Source: Streptomyces sp. NBC_01264 (lineage in GTDB: Bacteria > Actinomycetota > Actinomycetes > Streptomycetales > Streptomycetaceae). From it: a stretch of 64,000 bases of DNA. Below, in pieces: positions 24,531 to 32,646 of this stretch. Location of the stretch: the NCBI RefSeq assembly GCF_026340675.1, contig NZ_JAPEOX010000001.1, positions 682,001 to 746,000 on the forward strand, given 5' to 3'. The notes under the pieces are model-generated. The model searched no databases, was not told the origin of the DNA, and saw only the letters and a program-made list of their open reading frames with translations. Each line of letters opens with the position of its first letter. Positions within the stretch are counted from its first letter, which is position 1. The position numbers and the translations under genes are program-made.

Positions 24531-26495
24531 TCAGTCCAGCGGGCAGATCGGACTCAGGGCCTGGAGGTTCTCGATCCCACTCCGCAGCTTCTCGCTGCTC
24601 AGCAGGGCGGCCGTCACATCGGGATGCACGTTGGCTTGAGGGGTCTCCGCCTCCTTGGTGTCGGCCTTCCCGTTGAAGGTGACGGTCTGTTGCCGGAGCA
24701 CGGACTGCAGGGCCGGGTCGTCCGCCTTCCCGGCGGCGGTGGTCATGCCGCCGGCCAGTTGCCGGTACGCGGCCGCGAGGTCCTGAGGTGTCCGCGCGTC
24801 CCGCACGCGGAGCGCGTCGTTCGCCGCGAGCGCCTCGGAGCAGCCCGCGGGCTTGCCGTCGCCCGTGGTGGCCACCACGACGGTCACGGTGGCCGCGGCG
24901 GCCACCGTGACGGCGGCGGCGGTGACGCCGGCCTTGACCGTGACGGTCGTGGCGAGTTTCCCGAAGAAGCCGCTGACCTTGCCGCCGGCAGCCGCGGCGG
25001 ATGCGGTCAGCGGTGGCGACAGGACGAGCAGGGCAGCGGCCACGGCCGCCTTGTCGCCCTCCAGGAGGTGCCGGGTCTGCTCCTCGGCGTGGACGTAGTA
25101 GGCGTGGTCCTTGCTGAGACCGCTGCGCAGGGCGGCGATCCGACCCAGGCCGTAGAGCTCCAAGGCGACTGATCCGGACCCCGCGGTGAGCGCCGCGGAC
25201 ACCGCGACCCGGACGAAGTGCGAGGTCAGCGACCACTGCTGGCCGGCGTTCAGGCTCCGCGCGACCATCAGCAGGAGATGCGGGTCCGGCCAGGTGGCGA
25301 CGGCCTCACGCCGCGCGAGCGCGGCGTGCAGTCCCTCGGCGGCCGTGGCGGTCGGCGTGGGGTCCCAGGCCAGGTCCCGCACCGCGGCCGCCGCGTCACT
25401 GGTGATTGCGTAGGCATCCCCCACCTGGACGACCAGCCTCCGGTCGAGCAGTTCCTGCCCGGTGCCCGCGTCGTCGGGGTGCCCGGTGACCGGTGCGAAC
25501 CATGCGGGGGCAAGCGGCGTACCGAACGTGGCCAGTGCCATCAGGACCCGTCGGGCCGGTTCGCTCAGGGCGACCGCCAGCGCCGCCGCCTGGTGCCGGG
25601 GACTCAGCTGGACGGGGTCGAAGGCAGGTGGCTGGTCGTGCGGTCCCTTGTCGGCGTGGTCGCGCCAGTCGTCCGAGGCCTTGATGAAGCGCGCGTACAG
25701 CAACAGCCGCTGCGGCCGCCCCTCCGACATGTGGTAGGCGAGGTCGAACTGGAGGTTCTGCAGGCCCTCCGGGCCCAGCTGCAGGCCCAGTTCGGAATTG
25801 AGCAGCTCGATTGCCGCGGCGCGGGGCAGGGGCTGCACGTGGTGGGCGGCCGCGGCGTCGGGCAGTGTGCGGTAGGGGGACGTGAACAGGAAGGTGCAAC
25901 CGGAGAAGGTCTGCAGCAGTCGGCGCAGGTCGGCCTCGCCCAGGGCGCTGTCGACCACGGTGATGTGCACGTCGTGCACGGCGGCGACGGCCTGGCGCAG
26001 TTCGGTCTCGTCGACCTCGCGCAGGAAGCGGTGGCCGAAGAAGACCGTGGCCAACCGCTCGTACAGGGTCGCCAAGGTCCCGGTCTCCCCTGTTCGGGGG
26101 CGCAGCACATGGCCCCGCGTCCCGCGGGCGCGCAGGCGCTGATGCACTGCGTCCGCGATCGCGCTCTTGCCGACGCCTCCTTCCCCGTACAGTTGGACGC
26201 TCGTGCCTTCGGTCAACTGGGAGACGACGGTGTCCACGAGTGCCTGGCGGCCGAGCAGCTTGACGTCGGCGGGCGCGGCCAGCACCTCGGGCTGACGAGG
26301 GGGCAGCTCCGCGAGGCTGGGGACCCGGGTGTAGCCGCCCTCCTGGAACACCAGGTTGATGGCGTTGTCGCCCTGGCTGACGATGCCGTGGTTGACGTCG
26401 ACCACGACGTTGCGGGCACCCGGGACGGAGGCGGTCAGGTCCGCCGGAGCCGGCCTGCCGGCCCGGTCCTCCGGCGGGATCCCTGCCGTACTCAT
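24531..26495 (-). CDS. STAND-type NTPase with C-terminal membrane anchor
   Basis: 654-residue signalling ATPase of the NB-ARC/STAND class. A short N-terminal region carries the motif GIVSQGDNAINL (37-48). The P-loop is GEGGVGKS (104-111) and a Walker-B-like strand is HITVVDS (177-183). A helical ARC/winged-helix-like region runs to about 400, followed by a helical sensor-like section. A single membrane helix (about 522-543) and a 110-residue C-terminal domain with Cys552 and Cys651 follow, and that domain is probably outside the membrane. No classical effector (TIR, nuclease, protease) is visible. Its ATG overlaps the stop of the upstream 136-aa gene (ATGA). STAND proteins act in defence or stress sensing; here the role is open. 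Confidence 0.75.
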   Translation of the reverse strand: MSTAGIPPEDRAGRPAPADLTASVPGARNVVVDVNHGIVSQGDNAINLVFQEGGYTRVPSLAELPPRQPEVLAAPADVKLLGRQALVDTVVSQLTEGTSVQLYGEGGVGKSAIADAVHQRLRARGTRGHVLRPRTGETGTLATLYERLATVFFGHRFLREVDETELRQAVAAVHDVHITVVDSALGEADLRRLLQTFSGCTFLFTSPYRTLPDAAAAHHVQPLPRAAAIELLNSELGLQLGPEGLQNLQFDLAYHMSEGRPQRLLLYARFIKASDDWRDHADKGPHDQPPAFDPVQLSPRHQAAALAVALSEPARRVLMALATFGTPLAPAWFAPVTGHPDDAGTGQELLDRRLVVQVGDAYAITSDAAAAVRDLAWDPTPTATAAEGLHAALARREAVATWPDPHLLLMVARSLNAGQQWSLTSHFVRVAVSAALTAGSGSVALELYGLGRIAALRSGLSKDHAYYVHAEEQTRHLLEGDKAAVAAALLVLSPPLTASAAAAGGKVSGFFGKLATTVTVKAGVTAAAVTVAAAATVTVVVATTGDGKPAGCSEALAANDALRVRDARTPQDLAAAYRQLAGGMTTAAGKADDPALQSVLRQQTVTFNGKADTKEAETPQANVHPDVTAALLSSEKLRSGIENLQALSPICPLD

Positions 26496-26902
26496 CGGCG
26501 CACGGTGTTCGTCGCGCCGTCCCCGTTGGACACGATCCCCGTCATGTCCCCGCCCACTGCCACCGTGCGCTCACCGCTCGTCGCCGCCCTCGGCACGGGC
26601 AGCAGGGCCGCCAGCTCCGCGCGCAGCTCGGGGGAGTCCCGCAGCACCTGCCGGATGCGCAAGCGCAGGGCCGCCACAGCGTCCGGGTCGTCGTCCGCCT
26701 CCGCCAGATCCGTCACCGCCACATCCAGTGCCGGGCGATCCGGGTTGTTCCGGCGCAGCCGTTCGAGTAGACGCTGTCCGAGGCGCACGGTGGCGCCGGC
26801 GGCCTCGTCTTCGGCCCGGGTCAGCACCGCGGCGCCGTAGGCGCTCACAGCCGCGCTGATCGCCGGGACGGCCTGACCCAAAAGGATCTCGATCTCGGAC
26901 AC
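26492..26902 (-). CDS. Small partner protein of the STAND NTPase
   Basis: 136-residue helical protein, MSEIEILLGQAVPAISAAV at the start, with a charged middle (RLLERLRRNNPDRPALDVAV) and the C-terminal motif GGDMTGIVSNGDGATNTV. The last motif is shared, in the form GIVSxGDxAxN, with the N-terminal region of the NTPase encoded next. I infer that the two proteins interact or polymerise through it. GTG 26902 has GGGGG 5 nt upstream. It is first of the two-gene operon. Confidence 0.7.
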   Translation of the reverse strand: MSEIEILLGQAVPAISAAVSAYGAAVLTRAEDEAAGATVRLGQRLLERLRRNNPDRPALDVAVTDLAEADDDPDAVAALRLRIRQVLRDSPELRAELAALLPVPRAATSGERTVAVGGDMTGIVSNGDGATNTVRR

Positions 26903-26918
26903 GTGTACCCCCGTAGTC

Positions 26919-26928
26919 GTGTCGACAC
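26919..26928. promoter_or_regulatory. Palindrome GTGTCGACAC upstream of the STAND operon
   Basis: Perfect 10-bp inverted repeat 17 nt before the first start codon of the STAND module, where a repressor could block transcription. Short enough to be chance. Confidence 0.3.
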
Positions 26929-27177
26929 ATCTGATGCCCAGGGAAAGCGACTGCCCCTCGCTGCAGTGGCCAACCACTGTGTACCGAGAACCTCCCGACG
27001 TCGCCCCCTCCTCTCACATTGGCGAGAAATCGCTGGGTCATCTTCGAGCGGCGTCCACACCTCGATCAGGCCCTCCGGGTGGCCGTACGGGACCTCCAGG
27101 TCCCCTTCGCGTTCCCGGTATCTCCGGGACGGAGCGCGGCATAGCAGAGCAAGGCGTTTCACTCAGCCGCGATCAGG
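26929..27177. other. Intergenic region upstream of the STAND operon
   Basis: Contains the operon promoter. A minus-strand open frame (27162 down) includes REREGDLEVPYGHPEG, loosely like the repeated helicase-associated domain of actinobacterial helicases. With no other support I treat it as a possible gene scar only. Confidence 0.3.
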
Positions 27178-27391
27178 TTGGGGTTCGGCGAGCGCCACGG
27201 CCGTGACGAGTTCCGCCTCCAGGACCTGCGCGACCGCCTCGCCGGTGTGGACTGGGCGGACGACGACGAGTTCGCCGCGTACGGCCTCACCGAGGACGAG
27301 ACCGCCGAGCTGCGCACCTGGCCGCCGCTGGACCGACGACCTCGACCAGCGCCTGCACGATGCCGACGGCGACGGTGGCCACGACGCCTGA
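27178..27391 (+). pseudogene. Unidentified gene fragment with strong coding bias
   Basis: The stretch FRLQDLRDRLAGVDWADDDEF then AAYGLTEDETAELRTWPPLD has almost only G/C third positions, so it was once coding. A frame change near 27320 gives DDLDQRLHDADGDGGHDA and a stop at 27391. It looks like the C-terminal end of a larger protein whose N-terminal part is missing. I cannot name the family. Confidence 0.4.
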
Positions 27392-27420
27392 AGGAGTGCT
27401 CTGGCCCGGGAAGGTTCGTG

Positions 27421-27626
27421 GGATCGGGGCCACCAGAAACGGCTTCGGGACTCGTAGACCGGTGTTCAGGAGTCACGACGTCCTTACCTATGTCGGCCCT
27501 GATGAGCCCGGGGATGCGTCGCACATCGCCGTCGGGCTGTTCGGACGTTCCAAGCGCCACCAGGACGGCACCAAACTCCACGTCGTCCACGTCGAGGACA
27601 AGCGAGGCTCGGCGGCTCCGGCGTAA
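27421..27626 (+). pseudogene. Unidentified gene fragment
   Basis: The frame DVLTYVGPDEPGDASHIAVG followed by LFGRSKRHQDGTKLHVVHVE has clear GC3 bias and ends at TAA 27626. The upstream part lacks it and no start with a ribosome site is present. Probably the 3' end of a lost gene. Confidence 0.35.
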
Positions 27627-27654
27627 GGAGCCGCGGTTCACCGCAGGACGTCTC

Positions 27655-28440
27655 CTACCAGTGGGTGAGATTGAAGACCTCCACGCAGTAGGGGTCGGTC
27701 TCGTCCGACGGGTTGTACTGCAACTGGTCGTTGGCGATGAGGCTGGGGAGCGCCGCGGACAGACCCGTGACGGCGGAGACGACCGTGCCGTCGCGGTCGC
27801 GCAGGCGGACGTCGAGGCCGATGGTGTCCGCCAGGCCGCCGCCGGCGAGGTACAAGCGTGCGCGTTCCTCGTGGAGCAGGAGGAACCCCAGCAGGACGAT
27901 GCCGTCCTGGTTGTCGGTGTCCGCGCTCGGCGCGATGCCGGTGGCCGCGGCGGCGTGGAGAGCGTCCGTGAGGTCGAGTTCCGCGGGGTGGGCGTCAAGG
28001 AGCAGTCGCACGGCGTCCACCGTCACGACGGGGATACCGGGGATATCGGGGATACAGGGGATACAGGGCCGTCCGGCCGAGGGGCCGTCCGAGGCGTGGG
28101 TGCGGTCGCCCGGGGCGTGCCGTACGAGCTGTCGTACTGCAGCCGGCAGCCCGGCGGCGGGGACCTCGTTCCCGTCGCGGTCCAGCAGGGGGACGTCGTA
28201 TGCGGTCGGGGCGGCGGCGTCCCCCACGACGACGCGCACGAGGTCCCGGCGATGCCGCAGAGGCAGTACGCCCCTGACCACGGGGCCGCCGCCCAGCCGC
28301 GTGGCCGCCAGCCGGAGCAGGGCCCGGGTGGCTGCGGCCTGGCGCTCTGTCGGTGCGTCGTCCCCTTCCTCCCAGCGGGCCGCGGGCTGTGCGGACCGCT
28401 CGTCACCGGAGGAGGCCGAGGGGGGCGGGGGCGCGTTCAC
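27655..28440 (-). CDS. Hypothetical protein, 261 residues, second gene of a small unit
   Basis: GTG 28440 overlaps the stop of the secreted small protein (GTGA). Soluble, with an N-terminal disordered Pro/Ser/Glu region. A beta-rich domain (GVLPLRHRRDLVRVVVGDA, YDVPLLDRDGNEVPAAG) is followed by a linker with IP repeats (PCIPCIPDIPGIPVV) encoded by tandem GGGGATAC-type units. A second domain ends SDETDPYCVEVFNLTHW. No family recognised. It might be a toxin-like or binding protein working with its exported partner. Confidence 0.6.
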   Translation of the reverse strand: MNAPPPPSASSGDERSAQPAARWEEGDDAPTERQAAATRALLRLAATRLGGGPVVRGVLPLRHRRDLVRVVVGDAAAPTAYDVPLLDRDGNEVPAAGLPAAVRQLVRHAPGDRTHASDGPSAGRPCIPCIPDIPGIPVVTVDAVRLLLDAHPAELDLTDALHAAAATGIAPSADTDNQDGIVLLGFLLLHEERARLYLAGGGLADTIGLDVRLRDRDGTVVSAVTGLSAALPSLIANDQLQYNPSDETDPYCVEVFNLTHW

Positions 28441-28703
28441 GTCTCGTTCACCGCGTTCGGGCACTTTTTGCGGGCCACCCGCTCGCAGTAGGCGGTGATC
28501 GTGCCGATCTTCTGGCTCTTGTCGGCGAGCTTGTAGACGCTGTCGGCGAGCTTGTAGTCGTACTGGGCGATGACGGTGATTCGGGCAAGGACCGTGCCCA
28601 GTCTGTTGACCGGGTGGGGTGAGGCCGGAGAATCCGCCGCCCCCGACAGAAGCACGGCTGCCGCCGCCGCGGAGCACACAGCAGCACGGGTCCGAAGGCG
28701 CAC
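28437..28703 (-). CDS. Small secreted protein, 88 residues
   Basis: Begins at GTG 28703, with GGAG spaced 6 nt (an ATG at 28721 is an alternative but would enclose that site). Signal peptide RLRTRAAVCSAAAAAVLLSG with likely cleavage after ADSPA. The mature part is short and helical (YDYKLADSVYKLADKSQKIG) and ends with two cysteines near CERVARKKCPN. It contains a near-duplication YKLADS/YKLADK. Coupled to the downstream 261-aa gene. Function unknown. Confidence 0.6.
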   Translation of the reverse strand: MRLRTRAAVCSAAAAAVLLSGAADSPASPHPVNRLGTVLARITVIAQYDYKLADSVYKLADKSQKIGTITAYCERVARKKCPNAVNET

Positions 28704-29094
28704 GTCATTCTCCTCGAACATGCCCGGTCCCACGCAGGACACAGGATCGATCACAGGATGGAGCAACCCCCGCATGCTGGGACGAGGATGTCCGGGAAGT
28801 CCACCCGTGTCGCCCACGAGGGTTCGGTTCTGCCCGACGAATGCTCCAGCTGTCTGCTTGGCCGGTCGTCAGGTCGGGCATGAGGCGGGATGCCCCTACG
28901 CATCCGGCGTGGGTGCGGCTGGAGCCGCACTTGCCGCGGCCGGGCTGCGTGGGCGTGGGCGTGGGCGTGGGCGTGGCTGGTGCGGATTCGTCCTGCCCCG
29001 GGGCTAGTGGACGGGTGATTGTCCGCGACGTAGTCCACCCGGAGCCGCGTTCTGCGCCACGGCGCCGTGGTGAGCCGAGGAGCACCTCCGGACC
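28704..29094. other. Degenerate intergenic DNA
   Basis: No intact gene. A plus-strand open stretch starting near 28880 reads MRRDAPTHPAWVRLEPHLP, which is loosely like the N-terminus of IS5-type transposases (xxWxRLEPLLP), but nothing else of a transposase follows. At about 28949-28977 there are four to five copies of the hexamer GTGGGC. Confidence 0.35.
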
Positions 29095-29266
29095 GGCTGC
29101 GCGCGATGGCCGCGCGGCACGGCGTACGGATCCTCGCGCAGGTGCCCGCCAACCCGGACGCGCCGCCCGCCCTGTTTCGGACACCGCCGAGGCGGCCGCG
29201 GCCAACCCCTCCCTCCCGCGGGCGGCGATGGAGGAGTTGCTCACGCGCGCGGGCCGGACCGCCTGA
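29095..29266 (+). pseudogene. C-terminal relic of a HEAT/LRV-like repeat protein
   Basis: Reads AMAARHGVRILAQVPANPDA in one frame, then after a break near 29170-29180 AAAANPSLPRAAMEELLTR and a stop at 29266. The ANPxLP units match those at the start of the decayed gene at 23036, suggesting that the two are ends of the same former gene, now 5.4 kb apart. Confidence 0.45.
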
Positions 29267-29283
29267 CGGACGGGGGCCGCCGG

Positions 29284-29997
29284 TCAGGGAGCGGCCGTCA
29301 TCGGCCCCTCCAGGAGCGTGGGCTGCTCGCCCTTCGTGACGACGACGGGTATGCCCCCGGTGGACTTCTCCAGCCACGCCTTGAACTCCGCCGAAGCGGC
29401 ACCCTCCGCAGTGGTGGTCACCTCCAACGCCGCCCCGTGGCTGCCCGCGACGCTGTAGATCGGGAACGCCCCCTTCAGGTCGATGAGCTCGTCACCGGCG
29501 TCCCGGAGGGTGCGCTCCGTGTACGTGCTCAGGTACAGGTCGGCCCGGGCCGGGTCCGCTGAGGGATCGGCCGCGTGCGCGGCCTCCACCAGGAGCCGCC
29601 CGCGGGCCAGGTCGGTCACGCACAGGGCGACCCGGCCCGCCGGGTGGTCGACGATCTGGGTGGAGTAGATGTCGGCGAAGGCGCCCTCACCCTGCTCCCC
29701 GATGGCCTGCGAGAGCCGCTCGCCCTCGGGGGTGTTGGCCGGGGTGCCGTCGATCAGCGTCGGCGGCGCATGCGACGCGGTGGGGTCCTCCACCGGGCAG
29801 GAGCGGTCCGCGCGGGACGGGGCGGCCACCGGAGCGGGGCCGCCCGGATCGGCCACGGCCGACTCGGCCGGCCCCTTTCCGCAGCCGGTGAGCAGCACGA
29901 CGGCCACGCCCACGGCCACGGCGGCGGCCGCGCCGCCCTTCACCCTCGCCCTCGCCTTCTCCACGCACAGATGTCTCCGGCTGGTTCCACGCACCAT
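29284..29997 (-). CDS. Secreted lipoprotein, 237 residues
   Basis: Signal peptide with lipobox LLTGC (about residue 39). The mature part begins with a short Pro/Ala linker, then a domain with CPVEDPTASHAPPTLIDGTP, ADIYSTQIVDHPAGRVALCV and the end IPVVVTKGEQPTLLEGPM. The two Cys in the mature domain may pair. ATG 29997 follows GGGAGAA. No known domain named; similar lipoproteins are frequent in Streptomyces. Confidence 0.75.
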   Translation of the reverse strand: MVRGTSRRHLCVEKARARVKGGAAAAVAVGVAVVLLTGCGKGPAESAVADPGGPAPVAAPSRADRSCPVEDPTASHAPPTLIDGTPANTPEGERLSQAIGEQGEGAFADIYSTQIVDHPAGRVALCVTDLARGRLLVEAAHAADPSADPARADLYLSTYTERTLRDAGDELIDLKGAFPIYSVAGSHGAALEVTTTAEGAASAEFKAWLEKSTGGIPVVVTKGEQPTLLEGPMTAAP

Positions 29998-30135
29998 GAG
30001 CAGTTCTCCCTCGTACTCCGTTGCCCGGTCGGCACGGCTGTGACGTGCGAGGGGCTCCCCCGGTTCCCGGCGCCGAGCAGTCAGCGCCGTGAAACCCGCT
30101 CGACCCGGCCATCTCCTTGAGGCGACCCTACGAGC

Positions 30136-30690
30136 ATGGAGTTCTTCTGCTACCACCGCGACCGACCCGGCTCCGTAGCGTTGCGCAACGAGCTGCGGGA
30201 ACAGCACTGGTCCTACATGGACCGTTACGCGAAGGAGCTGATCGCCCGGGGCCCGACCCTCGCCGGCGACAGCGGCGCTCCCACCGGCAGCGTGCACATC
30301 ATCGACCTGCCCGGTCCCGTAGATGCCCGTGCGTTCGCCTTCGCCGAGCCGGGCTACCAGGCCGGTGTCTACCGGGACGTGCTGCTGCGGCGGTGGAGCA
30401 ACACGCTGGGGCGCACCATGTGGGACTTCCCCGGTGGCCGGACCGGCGGCAACCGGTACCTGGTGCTCGGCCTCGGCTCAGGGCCGGCCGCCGACCTCGC
30501 CGTACCGGCCGAACACCGGGACGAGCTGATCGCCTACGGGCCGCTGTTGTCCGACGACGGCGCCACCTGGCTGGGCACGGCCGCGTTGCTCCGGGCACCG
30601 GACCCGGATGCGGCGGGTGCCGTCCTGAGCCGGGACCGGTACGCCAACATCGAGGTGCACAACTGGCAGTTCGGCGGGCGGCCGTCATAA
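30136..30690 (+). CDS. YciI-like (YCII-related) protein
   Basis: 184-residue protein starting MEFFCYHRDRPGSVALRNEL, with the YciI-type core EEL/ARGPTLAGDSGAPTGSVHII and DARAFAFAEPGYQAGVYRDV. The conserved pair expected in YciI ferredoxin-like folds is present (His in YHRD, Asp in LAGD). A second similar half (YGPLLSDDGATWLGTAALL) indicates a duplicated domain. Enzymatic role unknown. Confidence 0.78.
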   Translation: MEFFCYHRDRPGSVALRNELREQHWSYMDRYAKELIARGPTLAGDSGAPTGSVHIIDLPGPVDARAFAFAEPGYQAGVYRDVLLRRWSNTLGRTMWDFPGGRTGGNRYLVLGLGSGPAADLAVPAEHRDELIAYGPLLSDDGATWLGTAALLRAPDPDAAGAVLSRDRYANIEVHNWQFGGRPS

Positions 30691-30712
30691 CCCGGGGAAG
30701 TCCGTCAGTCCG

Positions 30713-31606
30713 TCAGTCCGGCAGCCAGTGCAGCTCGTGCGCCAGGGTTTTGGCGACGGCACGGATACGGCGGTGGAGTGGCGACTGCTCGCTCGGGAGG
30801 ACCAGGTGGATCGTCAGGCTGGGCGCGCCTCGCAGTGGCCGCCAGGTGAGACCGGCCGGTTGCACCGTGGCCGCGGCTTCTCCGGCCGGGGCGAGGGTGG
30901 CCCCGTCGCGCAGGTCGCGCTGGGACGGGTCGAAAGAGACCGCGGGCGTGTGGAATCGGGGTTCTGGCCGGATGTCTCGGAACAGTGCGGACAGCTGATC
31001 GTGGATCACGGGGTTGGCCGCACGGTCCGGGAGTCGCAACGGATACGTGGCCGCGTCGGCGATCTCGATCTCCGGGTGTTCGGCCAGCGGATGGCGCTCC
31101 GCCATCTGGACCCCGATGCGCGCAAGCCGCAGCAGGTACCGGCGCACGCCACGGCCCGGCTGTTCACCACGGGTGATCCCGGCATCGATGCGGCCGTCGG
31201 CGACCGCGTGGGAGATCTCCGGGGTCGCCATCGGGACCGCGCCGACCTCGAGTCCGCTCGTTCCGCGCATCATCCTGTCCACCAGGGCCGGTACCGTCTC
31301 GGCCCCGGTGCTGAGGCTGTATCCGATGCGCAGCGTGCCCAGTTCACCGGCCGCCGCGCTCCGGGCGGTGTCCCACGCCCGGTCCAGCGCCGGCGGCGCG
31401 GACTCCGCCAGCGCCGCACCGGCCGCGGTCAATACGACGCTACGCGTGCTGCGGACCAGCAGGGCCGTCCCGAGTTCCGCTTCCAATCTGCGCATCCGGG
31501 CGCTGAGTGCGGGCTGTGCGATCCCGATCCGTGCGGCAGCGCGGGTGAAGTTCAACTCCTGTGCCAGCACCAGGAAATACCGCAGGCTCACCGTGTCCGG
31601 CGCCAC
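30713..31606 (-). CDS. LysR-family regulator
   Basis: 297-residue regulator with N-terminal helix-turn-helix (LRYFLVLAQELNFTRAAARI) and a PBP-like effector domain (LGTLRIGYSLSTGAETVPAL onward). GTG 31606 follows GGGAGG. It is divergent from the DUF1330 gene, its most likely target, with a 157-bp control region. Confidence 0.88.
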   Translation of the reverse strand: MAPDTVSLRYFLVLAQELNFTRAAARIGIAQPALSARMRRLEAELGTALLVRSTRSVVLTAAGAALAESAPPALDRAWDTARSAAAGELGTLRIGYSLSTGAETVPALVDRMMRGTSGLEVGAVPMATPEISHAVADGRIDAGITRGEQPGRGVRRYLLRLARIGVQMAERHPLAEHPEIEIADAATYPLRLPDRAANPVIHDQLSALFRDIRPEPRFHTPAVSFDPSQRDLRDGATLAPAGEAAATVQPAGLTWRPLRGAPSLTIHLVLPSEQSPLHRRIRAVAKTLAHELHWLPD

Positions 31607-31763
31607 GCACCCTCCCTGCCGATTGATAACGATCCGTTCTGAGCCTAGCCCGAACCGATCTTTCCCTCGACCGCGGATCAAGCCCTAACCTGCGGAGGCC
31701 GGGATCGATCGATCGGAGTGCCGATCCGAGTCAGACGTGTCCGGCCGAACACAGGAGGTTTCC

Positions 31764-32069
31764 ATGGCCAAGGGCTACTGGGTCAGTGTCTACCCCGCCC
31801 TTTCCGACCCTGAGGGGCTGACCGCCTACGACGAGCTGGCCGGTCCGGCCGTCCAGGCCGGCGGCGGGCGCCTCCCGTCCCGGATCCCCTCCCACGGCGG
31901 TCGAGTCGTCGCCCACGAGGCCGGAATCGCGCAACGCGTCGTTCTGATCGAGTTCGACAGCTTCGAGCAGGCCGTCGCGGCGTACGAGAGCGAGGCGTAC
32001 CAGAAGGCGCTGGCGGCCCTCCCCGACGGCTTCGCGCGCGACTTCCGCATCGTCGACGGCATCGACTGA
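31764..32069 (+). CDS. DUF1330 protein
   Basis: 101-residue ferredoxin-like-fold protein of the DUF1330 family: AKGYWVSVYPALSDPEGLTA, GGGRLPSRIP and VVLIEFDSFEQAVAAYESEA. ATG 31764 has AGGAGG in the ideal position; an earlier in-frame ATG at 31740 lacks one. Family members are small dimeric alpha-beta barrel proteins of unknown activity. Convergent with the next gene, with 1 nt between stops. Confidence 0.85.
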   Translation: MAKGYWVSVYPALSDPEGLTAYDELAGPAVQAGGGRLPSRIPSHGGRVVAHEAGIAQRVVLIEFDSFEQAVAAYESEAYQKALAALPDGFARDFRIVDGID

Positions 32070-32070
32070 A

Positions 32071-32547
32071 CTAGACAGGAGCCGAGGGCGAGGGATCCGG
32101 GCCTGTGCACGCCGTCACCTCATGGAGATGCGCCTCCACCGGTCCCAGGTGCTGGTCGTGGGCGAGGACGATCTCGTCCGCGAGGTCGAGGATGCGGATG
32201 TTCCCACCGGAGAACTGAACGGTGATGCCGGTGGCGAAGTCGAGATTCCCGTCCTGATACCGAATCTCTCGAACGGAGAGGATCTGCTGGCCGATGAACG
32301 GGCTCATCGGGAAGTCCGGCAGATCGTCCTCGACCGTGGTGTGGCCGTATTCGTCCATGCCGTAGGAGCCGTGGGGCTGGTCGATCTCCAGCGCCAAGCC
32401 ATCGCCGGGCGTGTGGAAGCGGACGGGGCCGAGGCCCTCCAGGTGCAGCCACATGTGCAGGAGGGACGGCTCGGTCTCCTGGTAGTGGTGCCAGGACGTC
32501 GTCACCTGCAGCAGGCGCCTGCCGACCATGGCCTCAGGGTTGATCAT
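32071..32547 (-). CDS. Hypothetical protein, 158 residues
   Basis: Soluble beta-rich protein with GRRLLQVTTSWHHYQETEPS, PVRFHTPGDGLALEIDQPHG and ILSVREIRYQDGNLDFATGI. No signal peptide. The many conserved-looking aromatic and His residues suggest a ligand-binding barrel. No domain recognised; uncharacterised homologues are common in actinobacteria. Confidence 0.68.
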   Translation of the reverse strand: MINPEAMVGRRLLQVTTSWHHYQETEPSLLHMWLHLEGLGPVRFHTPGDGLALEIDQPHGSYGMDEYGHTTVEDDLPDFPMSPFIGQQILSVREIRYQDGNLDFATGITVQFSGGNIRILDLADEIVLAHDQHLGPVEAHLHEVTACTGPDPSPSAPV

Positions 32548-32646
32548 CCGTTGATGATTTCACGGCGGTCTGCGACTCGGAGGGGGCGGGTCGCCGCAGC
32601 GACGGAGAATCGGACCTCACGGGATACGTCGCCATCGGCATGACAC

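Noticed and set aside
26845..27162. Minus-strand gene upstream of the STAND operon
   Set aside because: It overlaps the start of the small partner gene and shows only a vague helicase-associated-domain likeness.
28860..29060. IS5-type transposase gene
   Set aside because: Only a weak N-terminal likeness (AWVRLEPHLP); no DDE motifs or terminal inverted repeats.
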